From NCBI GenBank assembly GCA_035294565.1, contig DATGKR010000173.1:1-54018 (forward strand): a stretch of DNA of 54,018 nt, written 5' to 3'. Position 1 is the first letter of the stretch; every line of letters starts with the position of its first letter. Source of the DNA: DATGKR01 sp035294565. GTDB lineage: Bacteria > Actinomycetota > Acidimicrobiia > Acidimicrobiales > Palsa-688. Shown here in pieces: positions 1 through 7,184 of this stretch. A model generated the notes under the pieces. That model ran no database searches. It saw only the letters and a program-made list of their open reading frames with translations, and had not been told where the DNA came from. Made by a program: the position numbers and the translations under genes.

Positions 1-86
1 ACCAGGTTGCCCACCATGGCCTTCTGGTGCGCTGAATCCCCGCCGAAACGCCGCCCCTTCTTCGGCCTCGCCGGCAGCGTGGTCAC
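1..86 (-). CDS. rplQ: 50S ribosomal protein L17 (5' part only)
   Basis: Only the first 28 codons lie inside the window; the gene runs off the left edge. Read on the minus strand they give a basic N-terminus with the L17 signature (RPKKGRRFGGDSAHQKAM, then VGNL). I chose the GTG at 86-84 because GAAGGA sits five bases upstream, inside the last codons of rpoA. L17 is a large-subunit protein near the exit tunnel. Its position directly after rpoA is the conserved end of the alpha operon. A few codons of N-terminal extension compared with the usual MPRPKKG start suggest the true start could also be the CTG a little downstream. Confidence 0.9.
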   Translation of the reverse strand, partial: MTTLPARPKKGRRFGGDSAHQKAMVGNL

Positions 87-87
87 G

Positions 88-1026
88 TCAGTCCTTCGAG
101 CGGAGCGACAGGCCCCGCTCATCGAGCTTCTGGAGCACCTCGTCGAGGGACTTCTGGCCGAAGTTGGTGATCGCCAGCAGGTCCTCCTCGGTCTTTTGGA
201 CCAGCTCGCCGACGGTGTTCACCTGGGCGCGCTTGAGGCAGTTTCGGGGGCGCTCCGACAGGTCGAGATCCTCGATCGGCAGGTCGAGGTCCGGGGAGCC
301 ACTCGACGCTGACCCGACGTCGCCGAGCTCGAGCCCCTGCGGCGTGTCGCTCATCTCCGACACGAGAGCCAGGAGCGACCGGAGCGTCTCGCCCGCCGAG
401 GCGAGGGCCTCTCTCGGCGAGATGGAGCCGTCGGTGGTGACGTCGAGGACTAGGCGGTCGTAGTTGGTTGACTGCTCGACGCGGGTCGGCTCGACGCTGA
501 AGGCGGCGACCCGGATCGGCGAGAAGATCGAGTCCACGGGGATCACGCCGATCGTCGAGGAGTGCTTGTTGCGGTCGGCGGACACATAGCCCCTACCCCG
601 CTCGACCGTCAGGTCGCAAGCGAGCCTCCCCCGCTGGCTCACGGTGGCTATGACCAGGTCGGGGTTCAGCACCTCCACGTCGCTGCTCAGCTCGATGTCC
701 CCGGCTGTGACCGTCGCAGGGCCGCGGACGTCGATGCGAAGCGTGACGGGAGTGTCGGTGTGCACCCTGAGCACCACGTCCTTCAGGTTGAGGATGATGT
801 CGGTGACGTCTTCCTTGATCCCGGGGAGGGTGGTGAACTCGTGGAGCGCCTCGTCGAAGCGCACCTGGGTGACCGCCGCGCCGGGGATCGACGAGAGCAG
901 CGTTCGGCGGAGGGCCACGCCGAGGGTGTGGCCGAATCCGGGCTCGAGAGGCCCTATGGCGAAGCGCTGGCGGTTGCCCGCTTCCTCGCCGAGGGGCTCG
1001 ACGGTGGGACGTTGGATTATGAGCAT
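88..1026 (-). CDS. rpoA: DNA-directed RNA polymerase subunit alpha
   Basis: RpoA dimerises and scaffolds assembly of RNA polymerase; its C-terminal domain contacts UP elements and activators. The 312-residue product has the usual length. The N-terminal domain (about residues 1-230) contains the expected EPGFGHTLGVALRRTLLSSI core, where beta and beta-prime bind. After an acidic linker, residues about 250-305 form the helix-hairpin-helix C-terminal domain (LSERPRNCLKRAQVNTVGEL, then NFGQKSLDEV). It starts six bases after rpsD stops and overlaps the ribosome-binding site of rplQ, so it sits in the standard alpha operon. Nothing unusual is visible. Confidence 0.98.
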   Translation of the reverse strand: MLIIQRPTVEPLGEEAGNRQRFAIGPLEPGFGHTLGVALRRTLLSSIPGAAVTQVRFDEALHEFTTLPGIKEDVTDIILNLKDVVLRVHTDTPVTLRIDVRGPATVTAGDIELSSDVEVLNPDLVIATVSQRGRLACDLTVERGRGYVSADRNKHSSTIGVIPVDSIFSPIRVAAFSVEPTRVEQSTNYDRLVLDVTTDGSISPREALASAGETLRSLLALVSEMSDTPQGLELGDVGSASSGSPDLDLPIEDLDLSERPRNCLKRAQVNTVGELVQKTEEDLLAITNFGQKSLDEVLQKLDERGLSLRSKD

Positions 1027-1032
1027 CGGTTC

Positions 1033-1659
1033 CTACTTCGAGTAGAGCTCGACTATCAGCGATTCGCGCACCGGCACGTCGATGTGGTCCCGCAGGGGAA
1101 GGTCCCTCACGGTCACCTCGTAGCCGCCTTCGCCGGCTTCCAGCCACGGCGGCACCTGCCTGTCCAGGGTATCGAGGTTGTGGCGGACGACGATCATCTC
1201 CCGCGACCTGGCCTTGAGCGACACCACGTCACCTTTGCGCAGCCGGTAGCTCGGGATGGTCACCCGCTTGCCGTTGACCAGGACATGGCCGTGGCGCACG
1301 AACTGGCGCGCCTGCGCTCGGCTGGAGCCCCAGCCGGCGCGGAAGGCGACGTTGTCCAGGCGTAGCTCGAGCATGCGCAGCAGGTTCTCACCGGTGATGC
1401 CCTGCTGGCGGTTGGCCTCCTCGTAGAGGTTGTGGAACTGCTTCTCGAGAACGCCGTAGATGCGGCGGGCTTTCTGCTTCTCTCTGAGCTGGGTCAGGTA
1501 CTCCGACCCCTGGCGCATCCGGTCGCGGCCGTGCTCGCCCGGCGGGTACGGACGGCGCTCGATGGGGCACTTCATCGAGTCGCACTTGGGTCCTTTGAGG
1601 AACAGCTTCATCTTCTCCCGCCGGCACAGGCGGCAGGTGGGGCCGGTGTATCGCGCCAT
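1033..1659 (-). CDS. rpsD: 30S ribosomal protein S4, zinc-binding type
   Basis: S4 is a primary 16S rRNA binder that nucleates 30S assembly. The 208-residue product begins MARYTGPTCRLC and carries Cys9, Cys12, Cys26 and Cys31. This is the four-cysteine zinc knuckle of the C+ form, which many bacteria replace by a cysteine-free paralogue. The S4 RNA-binding domain follows at about residues 95-160 (LDNVAFRAGWGSSRAQARQF, then VRHGHVLVNGKRV). It lies between rpsK and rpoA, as in most bacteria. Keeping the zinc form implies zinc dependence; a C- paralogue might exist elsewhere but is not in this window. Confidence 0.98.
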   Translation of the reverse strand: MARYTGPTCRLCRREKMKLFLKGPKCDSMKCPIERRPYPPGEHGRDRMRQGSEYLTQLREKQKARRIYGVLEKQFHNLYEEANRQQGITGENLLRMLELRLDNVAFRAGWGSSRAQARQFVRHGHVLVNGKRVTIPSYRLRKGDVVSLKARSREMIVVRHNLDTLDRQVPPWLEAGEGGYEVTVRDLPLRDHIDVPVRESLIVELYSK

Positions 1660-1722
1660 CAGGCCGCCTCCTCGTCTGCGTGGTCGCCCTGCTGTGGGGC
1701 GCGTTCCGTGGTTGGCCGCTGG

Positions 1723-2121
1723 TCAGACACGGCGCCTCTTCTTCGGCCGGCAGCCGTTGTGCGGGATGGGGGTCACGTCCTTGATGCCCGCCACCTCGAT
1801 GCCGGTGTTCATGAGACTGCGGATCGCCGTCTCGCGTCCGGAGCCCGGGCCTTTGACCAGCACCTCGACCTTCCTCACTCCGTGCTCCATCGCCTTGCGG
1901 GCGCAGGCCTCGGCAGCGAGCTGCGCGGCGAAAGGCGTCGACTTGCGGGAGCCCTTGAAGCCCACGTTGCCCGCCGACGCCCAAGCGAGGACGTTGCCCT
2001 CCGGGTCGCTGATCGAGACGATCGTGTTGTTGAACGAGCTCTTGATGTGCGCCACCCCGTAGGTGACGTTCTTTCGTTCGCGCCGGCGGGGACGCCGGCC
2101 GCCAGGCTTGGGTTTCGCCAT
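1723..2121 (-). CDS. rpsK: 30S ribosomal protein S11
   Basis: S11 forms part of the 30S platform, next to the mRNA exit and the Shine-Dalgarno helix. The 132-residue protein has the family pattern: a basic N-terminal tail (KPGGRRPRRRERKNV), the core YGVAHIKSSFNNTIVSI, and the C-terminal signature PIPHNGCRPKKRRRV. Length and both ends match the family, so the ATG at 2121 is safe. Twenty bases separate it from rpsM upstream and 63 bases from rpsD downstream, consistent with one alpha-operon transcript. Confidence 0.98.
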   Translation of the reverse strand: MAKPKPGGRRPRRRERKNVTYGVAHIKSSFNNTIVSISDPEGNVLAWASAGNVGFKGSRKSTPFAAQLAAEACARKAMEHGVRKVEVLVKGPGSGRETAIRSLMNTGIEVAGIKDVTPIPHNGCRPKKRRRV

Positions 2122-2141
2122 CTAGCGGTGCTGCTCTCTCA

Positions 2142-2522
2142 TCAGTGCTTGCGTACCTTCTTCTTCCCGGCGACGGTCTTCTTCGGGCCCTTGCGGGTCC
2201 GGGCGTTGGTGTGGGTCCGCTGGCCGTGCACGGGGAGCCCCCGGCGGTGGCGGATCCCTTGGTAGGAGCCGATCTCCATCTTGCGCTTGATGTCCTGCGA
2301 CACGTCCCGGCGCAGGTCACCCTCGACCTTGAGGTTGGCGTCGATCCAGCTGCGCAGCCGGACGACCTCCTCGTCGGTGAGGTCGCGGACGCGCGTGGCC
2401 GGGTCGATGCCCGTTCCCTCGCACACCTTCTGGGCCGCGGTGTCTCCGATGCCGTAGATGTAGGTGAGGGAGGTCCCCAGGCGCTTCTCGCGGGGTATGT
2501 CGACGCCGGCGATGCGTGCCAT
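2142..2522 (-). CDS. rpsM: 30S ribosomal protein S13
   Basis: S13 sits in the head of the 30S subunit and contacts the P-site tRNA and L5. I place the start at the ATG at 2522, giving 126 residues that begin MARIAGVDIPREKRLG, the invariant S13 N-terminus. A longer reading from 2741 would add 73 residues that are only rpmJ in another frame. The helix-two-turn-helix and the C-terminal RGLPVHGQRTHTNARTRKGP basic tail are present. The start codon shares one base with the rpmJ stop (TGATG), so the two are translationally coupled. Confidence 0.97.
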   Translation of the reverse strand: MARIAGVDIPREKRLGTSLTYIYGIGDTAAQKVCEGTGIDPATRVRDLTDEEVVRLRSWIDANLKVEGDLRRDVSQDIKRKMEIGSYQGIRHRRGLPVHGQRTHTNARTRKGPKKTVAGKKKVRKH

Positions 2523-2635
2523 CAGCCCTGACGCTGCTTGTGGCGGGGGTTGGTGCAGATGACCATGATGCGGCCGTGCCTGCGGATGACCTTGCAGTGC
2601 TCGCAGATCGGTTTGACGCTGGGGCGGACTTTCAC
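2522..2635 (-). CDS. rpmJ: 50S ribosomal protein L36
   Basis: This 37-residue gene reads MKVRPSVKPICEHCKVIRRH and continues to CTNPRHKQRQG. Cys11, Cys14, Cys27 and His32 form the zinc ribbon of the C+ form of L36. The start is a GTG at 2635 with GGAG six bases upstream. Its stop overlaps the rpsM start by one base. In most genomes infA lies directly upstream, but the 159 bases before rpmJ hold no infA reading frame. L36 is a late-assembling 23S rRNA-binding protein. Confidence 0.95.
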   Translation of the reverse strand: MKVRPSVKPICEHCKVIRRHGRIMVICTNPRHKQRQG

Positions 2636-2710
2636 GTGTTACTCCAGTTGGAGGACCGGCGGGGAGCAGGGGGGCCACGGCGCGCGTGACCCGCACCAGG
2701 CCGGGCGGAC

Positions 2711-2716
2711 ATCTTA
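2711..2716 (-). promoter_or_regulatory. Candidate -10 box for the rpmJ-rpsM-rpsK-rpsD-rpoA transcript
   Basis: In the 159-base map-rpmJ gap the minus strand contains TAAGAT (part of TACTAAGAT), about 70 bases before the rpmJ GTG. No convincing -35 hexamer is visible. A promoter here would make sense because upstream read-through from adk is no longer possible and infA is absent. Moderate to low confidence. Confidence 0.35.
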
Positions 2717-2794
2717 GTACCCCGGCAGCCGTTTCGTCCATCGGGGCGCCCCAGCGTTCGGCGGAGGAGCAGAGCCCCCCTTCGGCCCCCTGTA

Positions 2795-3538
2795 CTAGGG
2801 GACGGTGAGGACTTCCGGGCCGTCTTCGGTGACGACGACCGTGTGCTCGAAGTGGGCGGAGAGGCTCCCGTCGGCGGTGACGACCGTCCAGCCGTCGTCG
2901 AGCTGGCGCGTCTCGGCCCCCCCGGCGTTGAGCATCGGCTCCACGGCTAGCGCCATGCCAGCCTTTAGCGTCGGTCCGGGCCTGCCGGGCCAGAAGTTCG
3001 GGACGTCGGGGTCCTCGTGCATGCGGGTGCCGATCCCGTGGCCGGTGTAGTCCCTGACCACCGAGAAGCCCGCCCTCTCGGCCACCTCCGAGACTGCGCG
3101 CCCGATCTCGTGGAGGCGCCGCCCCCGGCGCATCTGGGCGATCCCCGCCCAGAGGCTCTCCTCGGTCGTCCGCATCAACCGCTCGGCTAGCGGGCTGACC
3201 ACGCCGCCCACGCCCATGGTGAAGGCGGCGTCGGCGTGGTAGCCCTCGACGACGGCGCCGCAGTCGACCGAGAGGAGGTCGCCTTCTTCGAGCCGGTACC
3301 CCCCGGGGATGCCGTGTACCACGACGTCGTTGGGCGAGGTGCAGATGACCGCGGGGAAACCGTGGTAGCCGAGGAAGTTCGACCGGGCACCCCGCCGCTC
3401 GAGGACCTCGCGGGCGACGCGGTCGAGATCGGCGGTCGTCACCCCCGGCCGGGCCGCTGCCCTCGTCGCCTCGTGCATCTCGGCGACCACGAGACCCGCC
3501 CGGCGCATCTTGGCTATCTCGCCGGCGCTGCGGATCAC
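2795..3538 (-). CDS. map: Type I methionine aminopeptidase
   Basis: Removes the initiator methionine from nascent proteins. The 247-residue product has the full pita-bread fold with metal ligands Asp92, Asp103, His167, Glu200 and Glu231 and substrate-side His75. It lacks the long N-terminal zinc-finger extension of some actinobacterial paralogues. The start is a GTG at 3538, preceded exactly six bases upstream by TAGGAT, so the mRNA is probably leaderless. In other bacteria map follows adk directly; here adk is 48.8 kb away, and the gene next to map on the upstream side is a divergent SDR. It probably runs on its own promoter. Confidence 0.97.
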   Translation of the reverse strand: MIRSAGEIAKMRRAGLVVAEMHEATRAAARPGVTTADLDRVAREVLERRGARSNFLGYHGFPAVICTSPNDVVVHGIPGGYRLEEGDLLSVDCGAVVEGYHADAAFTMGVGGVVSPLAERLMRTTEESLWAGIAQMRRGRRLHEIGRAVSEVAERAGFSVVRDYTGHGIGTRMHEDPDVPNFWPGRPGPTLKAGMALAVEPMLNAGGAETRQLDDGWTVVTADGSLSAHFEHTVVVTEDGPEVLTVP

Positions 3539-3544
3539 CCGTTC

Positions 3545-3550
3545 ATCCTA
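3545..3550 (-). promoter_or_regulatory. Candidate -10 box giving a leaderless map mRNA
   Basis: TAGGAT on the minus strand ends six bases before the map GTG, the same spacing as at the other leaderless promoters in this window. An alternative is that AGGA serves as a ribosome-binding site; the two readings exclude each other, and only transcript 5'-end mapping would decide. Confidence 0.45.
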
Positions 3551-3571
3551 CGAACCGGCGGGCCCGAAGCA

Positions 3572-3591
3572 CCTCCCGTCGAGCCGGGAGG
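3572..3591. other. 7-bp stem hairpin at the map-side junction
   Basis: CCTCCCG, a six-base loop (TCGAGC), then CGGGAGG. It lies between map and the divergent SDR gene, where conserved ribosomal DNA meets the catabolic block. There is no T-run on either side, so it is not a classic terminator. It could be a regulatory hairpin, a chromosomal scar or chance in GC-rich DNA. Confidence 0.35.
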
Positions 3592-3669
3592 GCTGTAGGG
3601 TTCGGGCGCCCACGCGCGAAGGGCTGCGGGTGGATGGCGAGAGCGCCGACGCGAGCGAAAGGACGGTTG

Positions 3670-4575
3670 ATGGGTCATCTCGACGGCAAGGTCGCCGTGG
3701 TCACTGGGGCCGGGCGGGGCATCGGCCGGGGCGAGGCGCTGCTCCTGGCCGCCGAGGGGGCGGCGGTGGTCGTCAACGACGTCGGGGCCGCCCTCGACGG
3801 CGGCGCCGAGGGGGCCGCGGTCGCCGAGGAGGTCGCCCAGCAGATCCGCTCGGCGGGAGGCAGAGCGGCAGCGAACACTGACGACGTGTCCACCTGGGAG
3901 GGGGCGAAGCGCCTCGTAGACCAGGCGGTCGGGACCTTCGGCGACCTGAACATCGTCGTCAACAACGCCGGCGTGGTTCGCGACCGGATGAGCTTCAACA
4001 TGGACGAGGACGACTTCGACACGGTCATCAGGGTTCACGTCAAGGGCCACTTCGCCACCGCCCGCTTCGCGGCCGCCTACTGGAGGGGACGCTCCAAGGC
4101 CGGCGAGCCGGTCTACGGGCGGATCGTCAACACGACGAGCGAAGCGGGCCTGTGGGGCACCCCCGGGCAGGCGAACTACGCGGCAGCCAAGGGGGCCATC
4201 GCCTCGATGACGCTGACCCTCGCCCGGGAAATGGAACGTTTCGGTGTCACCGTCAACGCCATCGCACCGCGGGCGCGCACCCGGATGACCGAGTCGATCG
4301 GCGCTCAGATCGGCGACCCCGACGCGCCCTTCGACGAGTGGGACCCTGACAACGTCGCCCCCGCGGTGGCATGGCTCGCTTCCGAAGCAGCCGCCGGCGT
4401 CAGCGGGCACGTGTTCATGGTCTTCGGCGGCCGGGTCCACCTGATCGAGGGCCACCGCGACGTGTCATCGATCTCCAAGCCGGGACGTTGGACGGTTGCG
4501 GAGCTCGCCGAGCGCCAAGCCGAGCTCTTCGCCGGCCGGCCGGTCGGCGTGCCGGGCTTCGCGATCACCGCATAG
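3670..4575 (+). CDS. Short-chain dehydrogenase/reductase (hydroxyacyl-CoA dehydrogenase-like)
   Basis: A 301-residue NAD(P)-dependent SDR. The dinucleotide motif TGAGRGIG is at residues 12-19, NNAG near 98-101, and the catalytic Ser157, Tyr170 and Lys174 are all present. The opening (GKVAVVTGAGRGIGRGEALL, then VVVNDVG) resembles the SDR domain of multifunctional hydroxyacyl-CoA dehydrogenases of the HSD17B4 kind, so oxidation of a 3-hydroxyacyl-CoA is likely (inference). I start at ATG 3670 because AAAGGA lies six bases upstream; an ATG at 3634 is in frame but lacks a site. It diverges from map and converges, with six bases between, on the amidohydrolase at 4582. Confidence 0.88.
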   Translation: MGHLDGKVAVVTGAGRGIGRGEALLLAAEGAAVVVNDVGAALDGGAEGAAVAEEVAQQIRSAGGRAAANTDDVSTWEGAKRLVDQAVGTFGDLNIVVNNAGVVRDRMSFNMDEDDFDTVIRVHVKGHFATARFAAAYWRGRSKAGEPVYGRIVNTTSEAGLWGTPGQANYAAAKGAIASMTLTLAREMERFGVTVNAIAPRARTRMTESIGAQIGDPDAPFDEWDPDNVAPAVAWLASEAAAGVSGHVFMVFGGRVHLIEGHRDVSSISKPGRWTVAELAERQAELFAGRPVGVPGFAITA

Positions 4576-4581
4576 GCGCGC

Positions 4582-6237
4582 TCAGGAGCGGATCAGCACC
4601 CCCGGCCGGGCTTCCATCCCCTCGGCGGACTGAGACCCGTCGAGCCGTATGGGCACCCCGCCGACCAAGACATGCACCACGCCCGTCGGGGCGTCGGCGG
4701 TCAGGCGCTCACCGTCAGCCGGGAAGTCGCGCACCCGCCGCAGAGGCCCGGGGCCCACGGTGGCGGGGTCGAACACGCAGATGTCGGCCACGTGGCCCTC
4801 GGCGAGGCGACCCCGGCCGGCAAGGCCGTACACGCCCGCCGGCTCGCCGGTCAGCTTGTGCACCGCCCGTTCCAGGGTCATGACCTGCTTCTCGCGCACC
4901 CAGTTGCCGAGCAGGTCGGTGGCGAAGCAGGCGTCGCAGAGCTGCGAAACGTGGGCGCCCGAGTCGGCGAGACCGAGCAGGACGTGGTCGCGGGGCAAAA
5001 GCCAGGCGATCGCCTCGGGGTCGTCGTTGGCGAGCACCGACCAGAAACGGGTGCGCAGCCCGTCGGCCAAGGAGATGTCGAGCACCACGTCGAGAGGCGT
5101 GCAGCCCTGCTCCTCGGCCATCGCTGTCACGGACCTGCCGACCAGGTCGGGCCGCGAATCAGACTCGGCGACCGAGAGCGACTTCCAGTTGAACTTCGTC
5201 TCGAGCTCAGCCCAGGCAGCGGCCCTCCACGCCGGGTCGCGATAGGCGGCCTCACGCTCCTCCCGGCTCGTGCCCATCAGCTTGGCGAACGCCGGCTGCA
5301 TGTTCAAGGTGAAGGGTTCCGCCAGGTTCATCTGGAACACGAGCGGCCGGCACGACACCTGCGGCCACACCTCCACGCCCTGCTCCCAGGCGCGGTCGTG
5401 CTCGGCCACGACCTTCTCGTGGTAGGGGTAGCCCTTGACGGTGAGCAGCGCCGTCCAGGTGAACGGCCTTCCCACCTCCTTCTGGAGGGCGAAGACGTCC
5501 TCGTTGCGGAACACGCCCGCCGGCAGGAGGGCGACGACCCCTTTCCCGGCTTCGCGGAGGGGCTCCAGCAAGGCCCGCAGCTCGTCGCGGCCGGCCAGAC
5601 GGGAGGGCACCGGGCGCCCCCGGTCGCCGTTGTGGGTGGGGGAGGAACTGGACGCGAACCCGATCGCCCCGGCGGCTAGGGCGTCGGCCACGGCAGACTG
5701 CATCGCCTTCAGCTCCACGTCGGTCGGCTGGCGCTCGTAGGCGTCGTCGCCCATCACGTAGAGGCGCACGGCGGTGTGACCCACGTAGCAGGCGTAGTTG
5801 AGCGACACGCCCCTTCGGGCCACCGCCTCCAGGTACTCGGGGAAGGTCTCGAACTCGCCCCACGGCACCCCGGCCTGGAGGGTGTCGAAGCTCATGTCCT
5901 CCACGTGCTGGAGCGTGCGGGCCAGCAGGGGGACGCACTCGGAGCGCACGGGGGCGATGGAGAACCCGCAGTTGCCGGCGACGACGGTGGTCACCCCGTG
6001 GTAGGAGGAGGGGGTGAGACCCGGGTCCCAGAAGACCTGGGCGTCGTAGTGGGTGTGGATGTCCACGAACCCGGGGGCCACTACGCACCCGGACGCGTCG
6101 ATCTCCCGCTGCCCCGACAGGCGCTCCCCGACGGCGGTGATCCGTCCGCCGGCTACCGCCACGTCCGCCGCGAAACCGGGCGACCCCGTGCCGTCTATGA
6201 CCGTCCCGCCCCGGATGACCAGCTCGCCATCGGCCAT
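4582..6237 (-). CDS. N-acyl-D-amino-acid deacylase-family amidohydrolase
   Basis: A 551-residue cytoplasmic metal-dependent hydrolase of the amidohydrolase-3 (D-aminoacylase) family. It opens with the small beta domain (VIRGGTVIDGTG, about residues 6-60) and then the metal motif in APGFVDIHTHYDAQ (HTH about residue 62). The GNCGFSIAPV stretch and the late DSGAHV motif are also family features. It is paralogous to 28653-30383. D-aminoacylases cleave N-acyl-D-amino acids, but many actinobacterial members lie in lipid clusters and have unknown substrates. The ATG at 6237 has GAGGAGG six bases upstream. It diverges from the hot-dog gene at 6287 across a TGAC-N6-GTCA operator. Confidence 0.88.
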   Translation of the reverse strand: MADGELVIRGGTVIDGTGSPGFAADVAVAGGRITAVGERLSGQREIDASGCVVAPGFVDIHTHYDAQVFWDPGLTPSSYHGVTTVVAGNCGFSIAPVRSECVPLLARTLQHVEDMSFDTLQAGVPWGEFETFPEYLEAVARRGVSLNYACYVGHTAVRLYVMGDDAYERQPTDVELKAMQSAVADALAAGAIGFASSSSPTHNGDRGRPVPSRLAGRDELRALLEPLREAGKGVVALLPAGVFRNEDVFALQKEVGRPFTWTALLTVKGYPYHEKVVAEHDRAWEQGVEVWPQVSCRPLVFQMNLAEPFTLNMQPAFAKLMGTSREEREAAYRDPAWRAAAWAELETKFNWKSLSVAESDSRPDLVGRSVTAMAEEQGCTPLDVVLDISLADGLRTRFWSVLANDDPEAIAWLLPRDHVLLGLADSGAHVSQLCDACFATDLLGNWVREKQVMTLERAVHKLTGEPAGVYGLAGRGRLAEGHVADICVFDPATVGPGPLRRVRDFPADGERLTADAPTGVVHVLVGGVPIRLDGSQSAEGMEARPGVLIRS

Positions 6238-6257
6238 TGGCCACCTCCTCGTGAATG

Positions 6258-6271
6258 TGACGCCAATGTCA
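6258..6271. promoter_or_regulatory. Operator TGACGCCAATGTCA (TGAC-N6-GTCA site 1)
   Basis: Perfect palindromic half-sites with a six-base spacer, in the divergent region between 4582-6237 (minus) and 6287-6790 (plus). On the plus side TAGCTT (6275-6280) follows three bases later and ends six bases before the GTG at 6287. The operator therefore lies in the -35/-10 spacer of a leaderless promoter. A TetR-type repressor site is the likely role (inference from position and symmetry). Confidence 0.75.
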
Positions 6272-6286
6272 GACTAGCTTGGGCCC

Positions 6287-6790
6287 GTGCAAGTCGACAG
6301 AAGCCTGCTGGGACGGGTGAGCGGCCGCAAGGTGGTCACCATCGAGCGGGGCCCGGTTTCGGTGTTCGCCCAGGCGGTGAAGGACACCAGCCCCCTCTAC
6401 CGGGACCGCCGGGCGGCGACGGCAGCGGGCTTCGCCGACGTGCCGGTGCCGCCGACGTTCCCCTTCGCCATGGGGTTCTGGGGCTCCTTCGAGGAGCTGC
6501 AGGAAGGGCTCGAGCCGGTCGAGGGCAACCCCCTCTTCGAGGTGATGGCCGGCCTCGGACCAGGCCTCATACTCCACGGCGAGCAGGAGTTCGTGTACCA
6601 CCGCCCTCTCGTCGTGGGCGACGTCCTCTACGGCGAGGACGTCCTATCCGACGTCTACGAGAAGACGACGGACACCCACGTGATGACCTTCGTGGTCACC
6701 ACTACCGAGTGGAGCGAACGCTCGTCGGGCGAGCCGGTGTTGACGATGCGCTTCAACCTGATCCACCGTTCCCGGCGGAAGGAACCGTGA
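6287..6790 (+). CDS. MaoC-like hot-dog protein, FAS1-type dehydratase N-terminal family
   Basis: A 167-residue single hot-dog domain. The segment RVSGRKVVTIERGPVSVFAQ and the later LHGEQEFVYHRPLVVGDVL are typical of the non-catalytic half (HadA/HadC-like) of actinobacterial two-chain (3R)-hydroxyacyl-CoA or -ACP dehydratases. It should pair with a MaoC half that supplies the Asp/His dyad. That partner is probably the convergent gene 6753-7184, whose 3' end overlaps this one by 38 bases. The GTG start has no ribosome-binding site but a -10 box six bases upstream, so the mRNA is probably leaderless. Confidence 0.82.
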   Translation: MQVDRSLLGRVSGRKVVTIERGPVSVFAQAVKDTSPLYRDRRAATAAGFADVPVPPTFPFAMGFWGSFEELQEGLEPVEGNPLFEVMAGLGPGLILHGEQEFVYHRPLVVGDVLYGEDVLSDVYEKTTDTHVMTFVVTTTEWSERSSGEPVLTMRFNLIHRSRRKEP

Positions 6791-7184
6791 CCGTCGCCTC
6801 GCCTGACACTTTTTCCTGACCTTCCTCGTTTGCAAGCGAGCACGAAACGTCGATGAGGTGCCGGCCGCCTTCGACCCTCTTGCGCTCCACCCGGATGCGG
6901 GTGGACAGCCGCTCGCCGGGCCAGGTCTGCTTGACGAAGCGGACGTTGTAGCGGACGAGGCTGCCGACTCCGGACCAGTTCGTCAGGGCCGTTGCCAGCA
7001 GGCCCGCCGAGAACATCCCGTGGCCGAAGACGCTTTGCATCCCCGCTTCCCGGGCGGCCACCTCGTCGGTGTGCATTGGATTGAAGTCGCCCGACGCCCC
7101 GGCGTACTGGACCAGGTCGTTGCGGCTCAGCGTGTGGTCGAGGACGGGCGCCTCGTCTCCCACTTCGATCTCCTCGAAGAGCAT
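6753..7184 (-). CDS. MaoC-like (R)-hydratase, catalytic hot-dog half
   Basis: A 143-residue MaoC domain with the hydratase-2 motif YAGASGDFNPMH; Asp33 and His38 are the expected catalytic dyad, followed by FGHGMFSAG. It would hydrate a trans-2-enoyl-CoA, or dehydrate the (3R)-hydroxy form, probably as a heterodimer with the 6287-6790 product. Its ATG shares one base with the stop of the amidohydrolase upstream (TGATG), so the two are co-translated from the promoter at 8340. Its 3' end runs 38 bases into the 3' end of the opposite-strand partner, an unusual arrangement for two subunits of one enzyme. Confidence 0.88.
   Translation of the reverse strand: MLFEEIEVGDEAPVLDHTLSRNDLVQYAGASGDFNPMHTDEVAAREAGMQSVFGHGMFSAGLLATALTNWSGVGSLVRYNVRFVKQTWPGERLSTRIRVERKRVEGGRHLIDVSCSLANEEGQEKVSGEATVTVPSAGNGGSG

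Noticed and set aside
3539..3669. Mobile-element boundary at the map junction
   Set aside because: No transposase, integrase, tRNA fragment or repeat shared with the adk junction (52200-52303) could be found by eye.
6686..6700. TGAC-N7-GTCA inside the 6287 gene
   Set aside because: Wrong spacing and inside coding sequence. TGACGGGAGTGTCG in rpoA (near 741) also fails at the last base.
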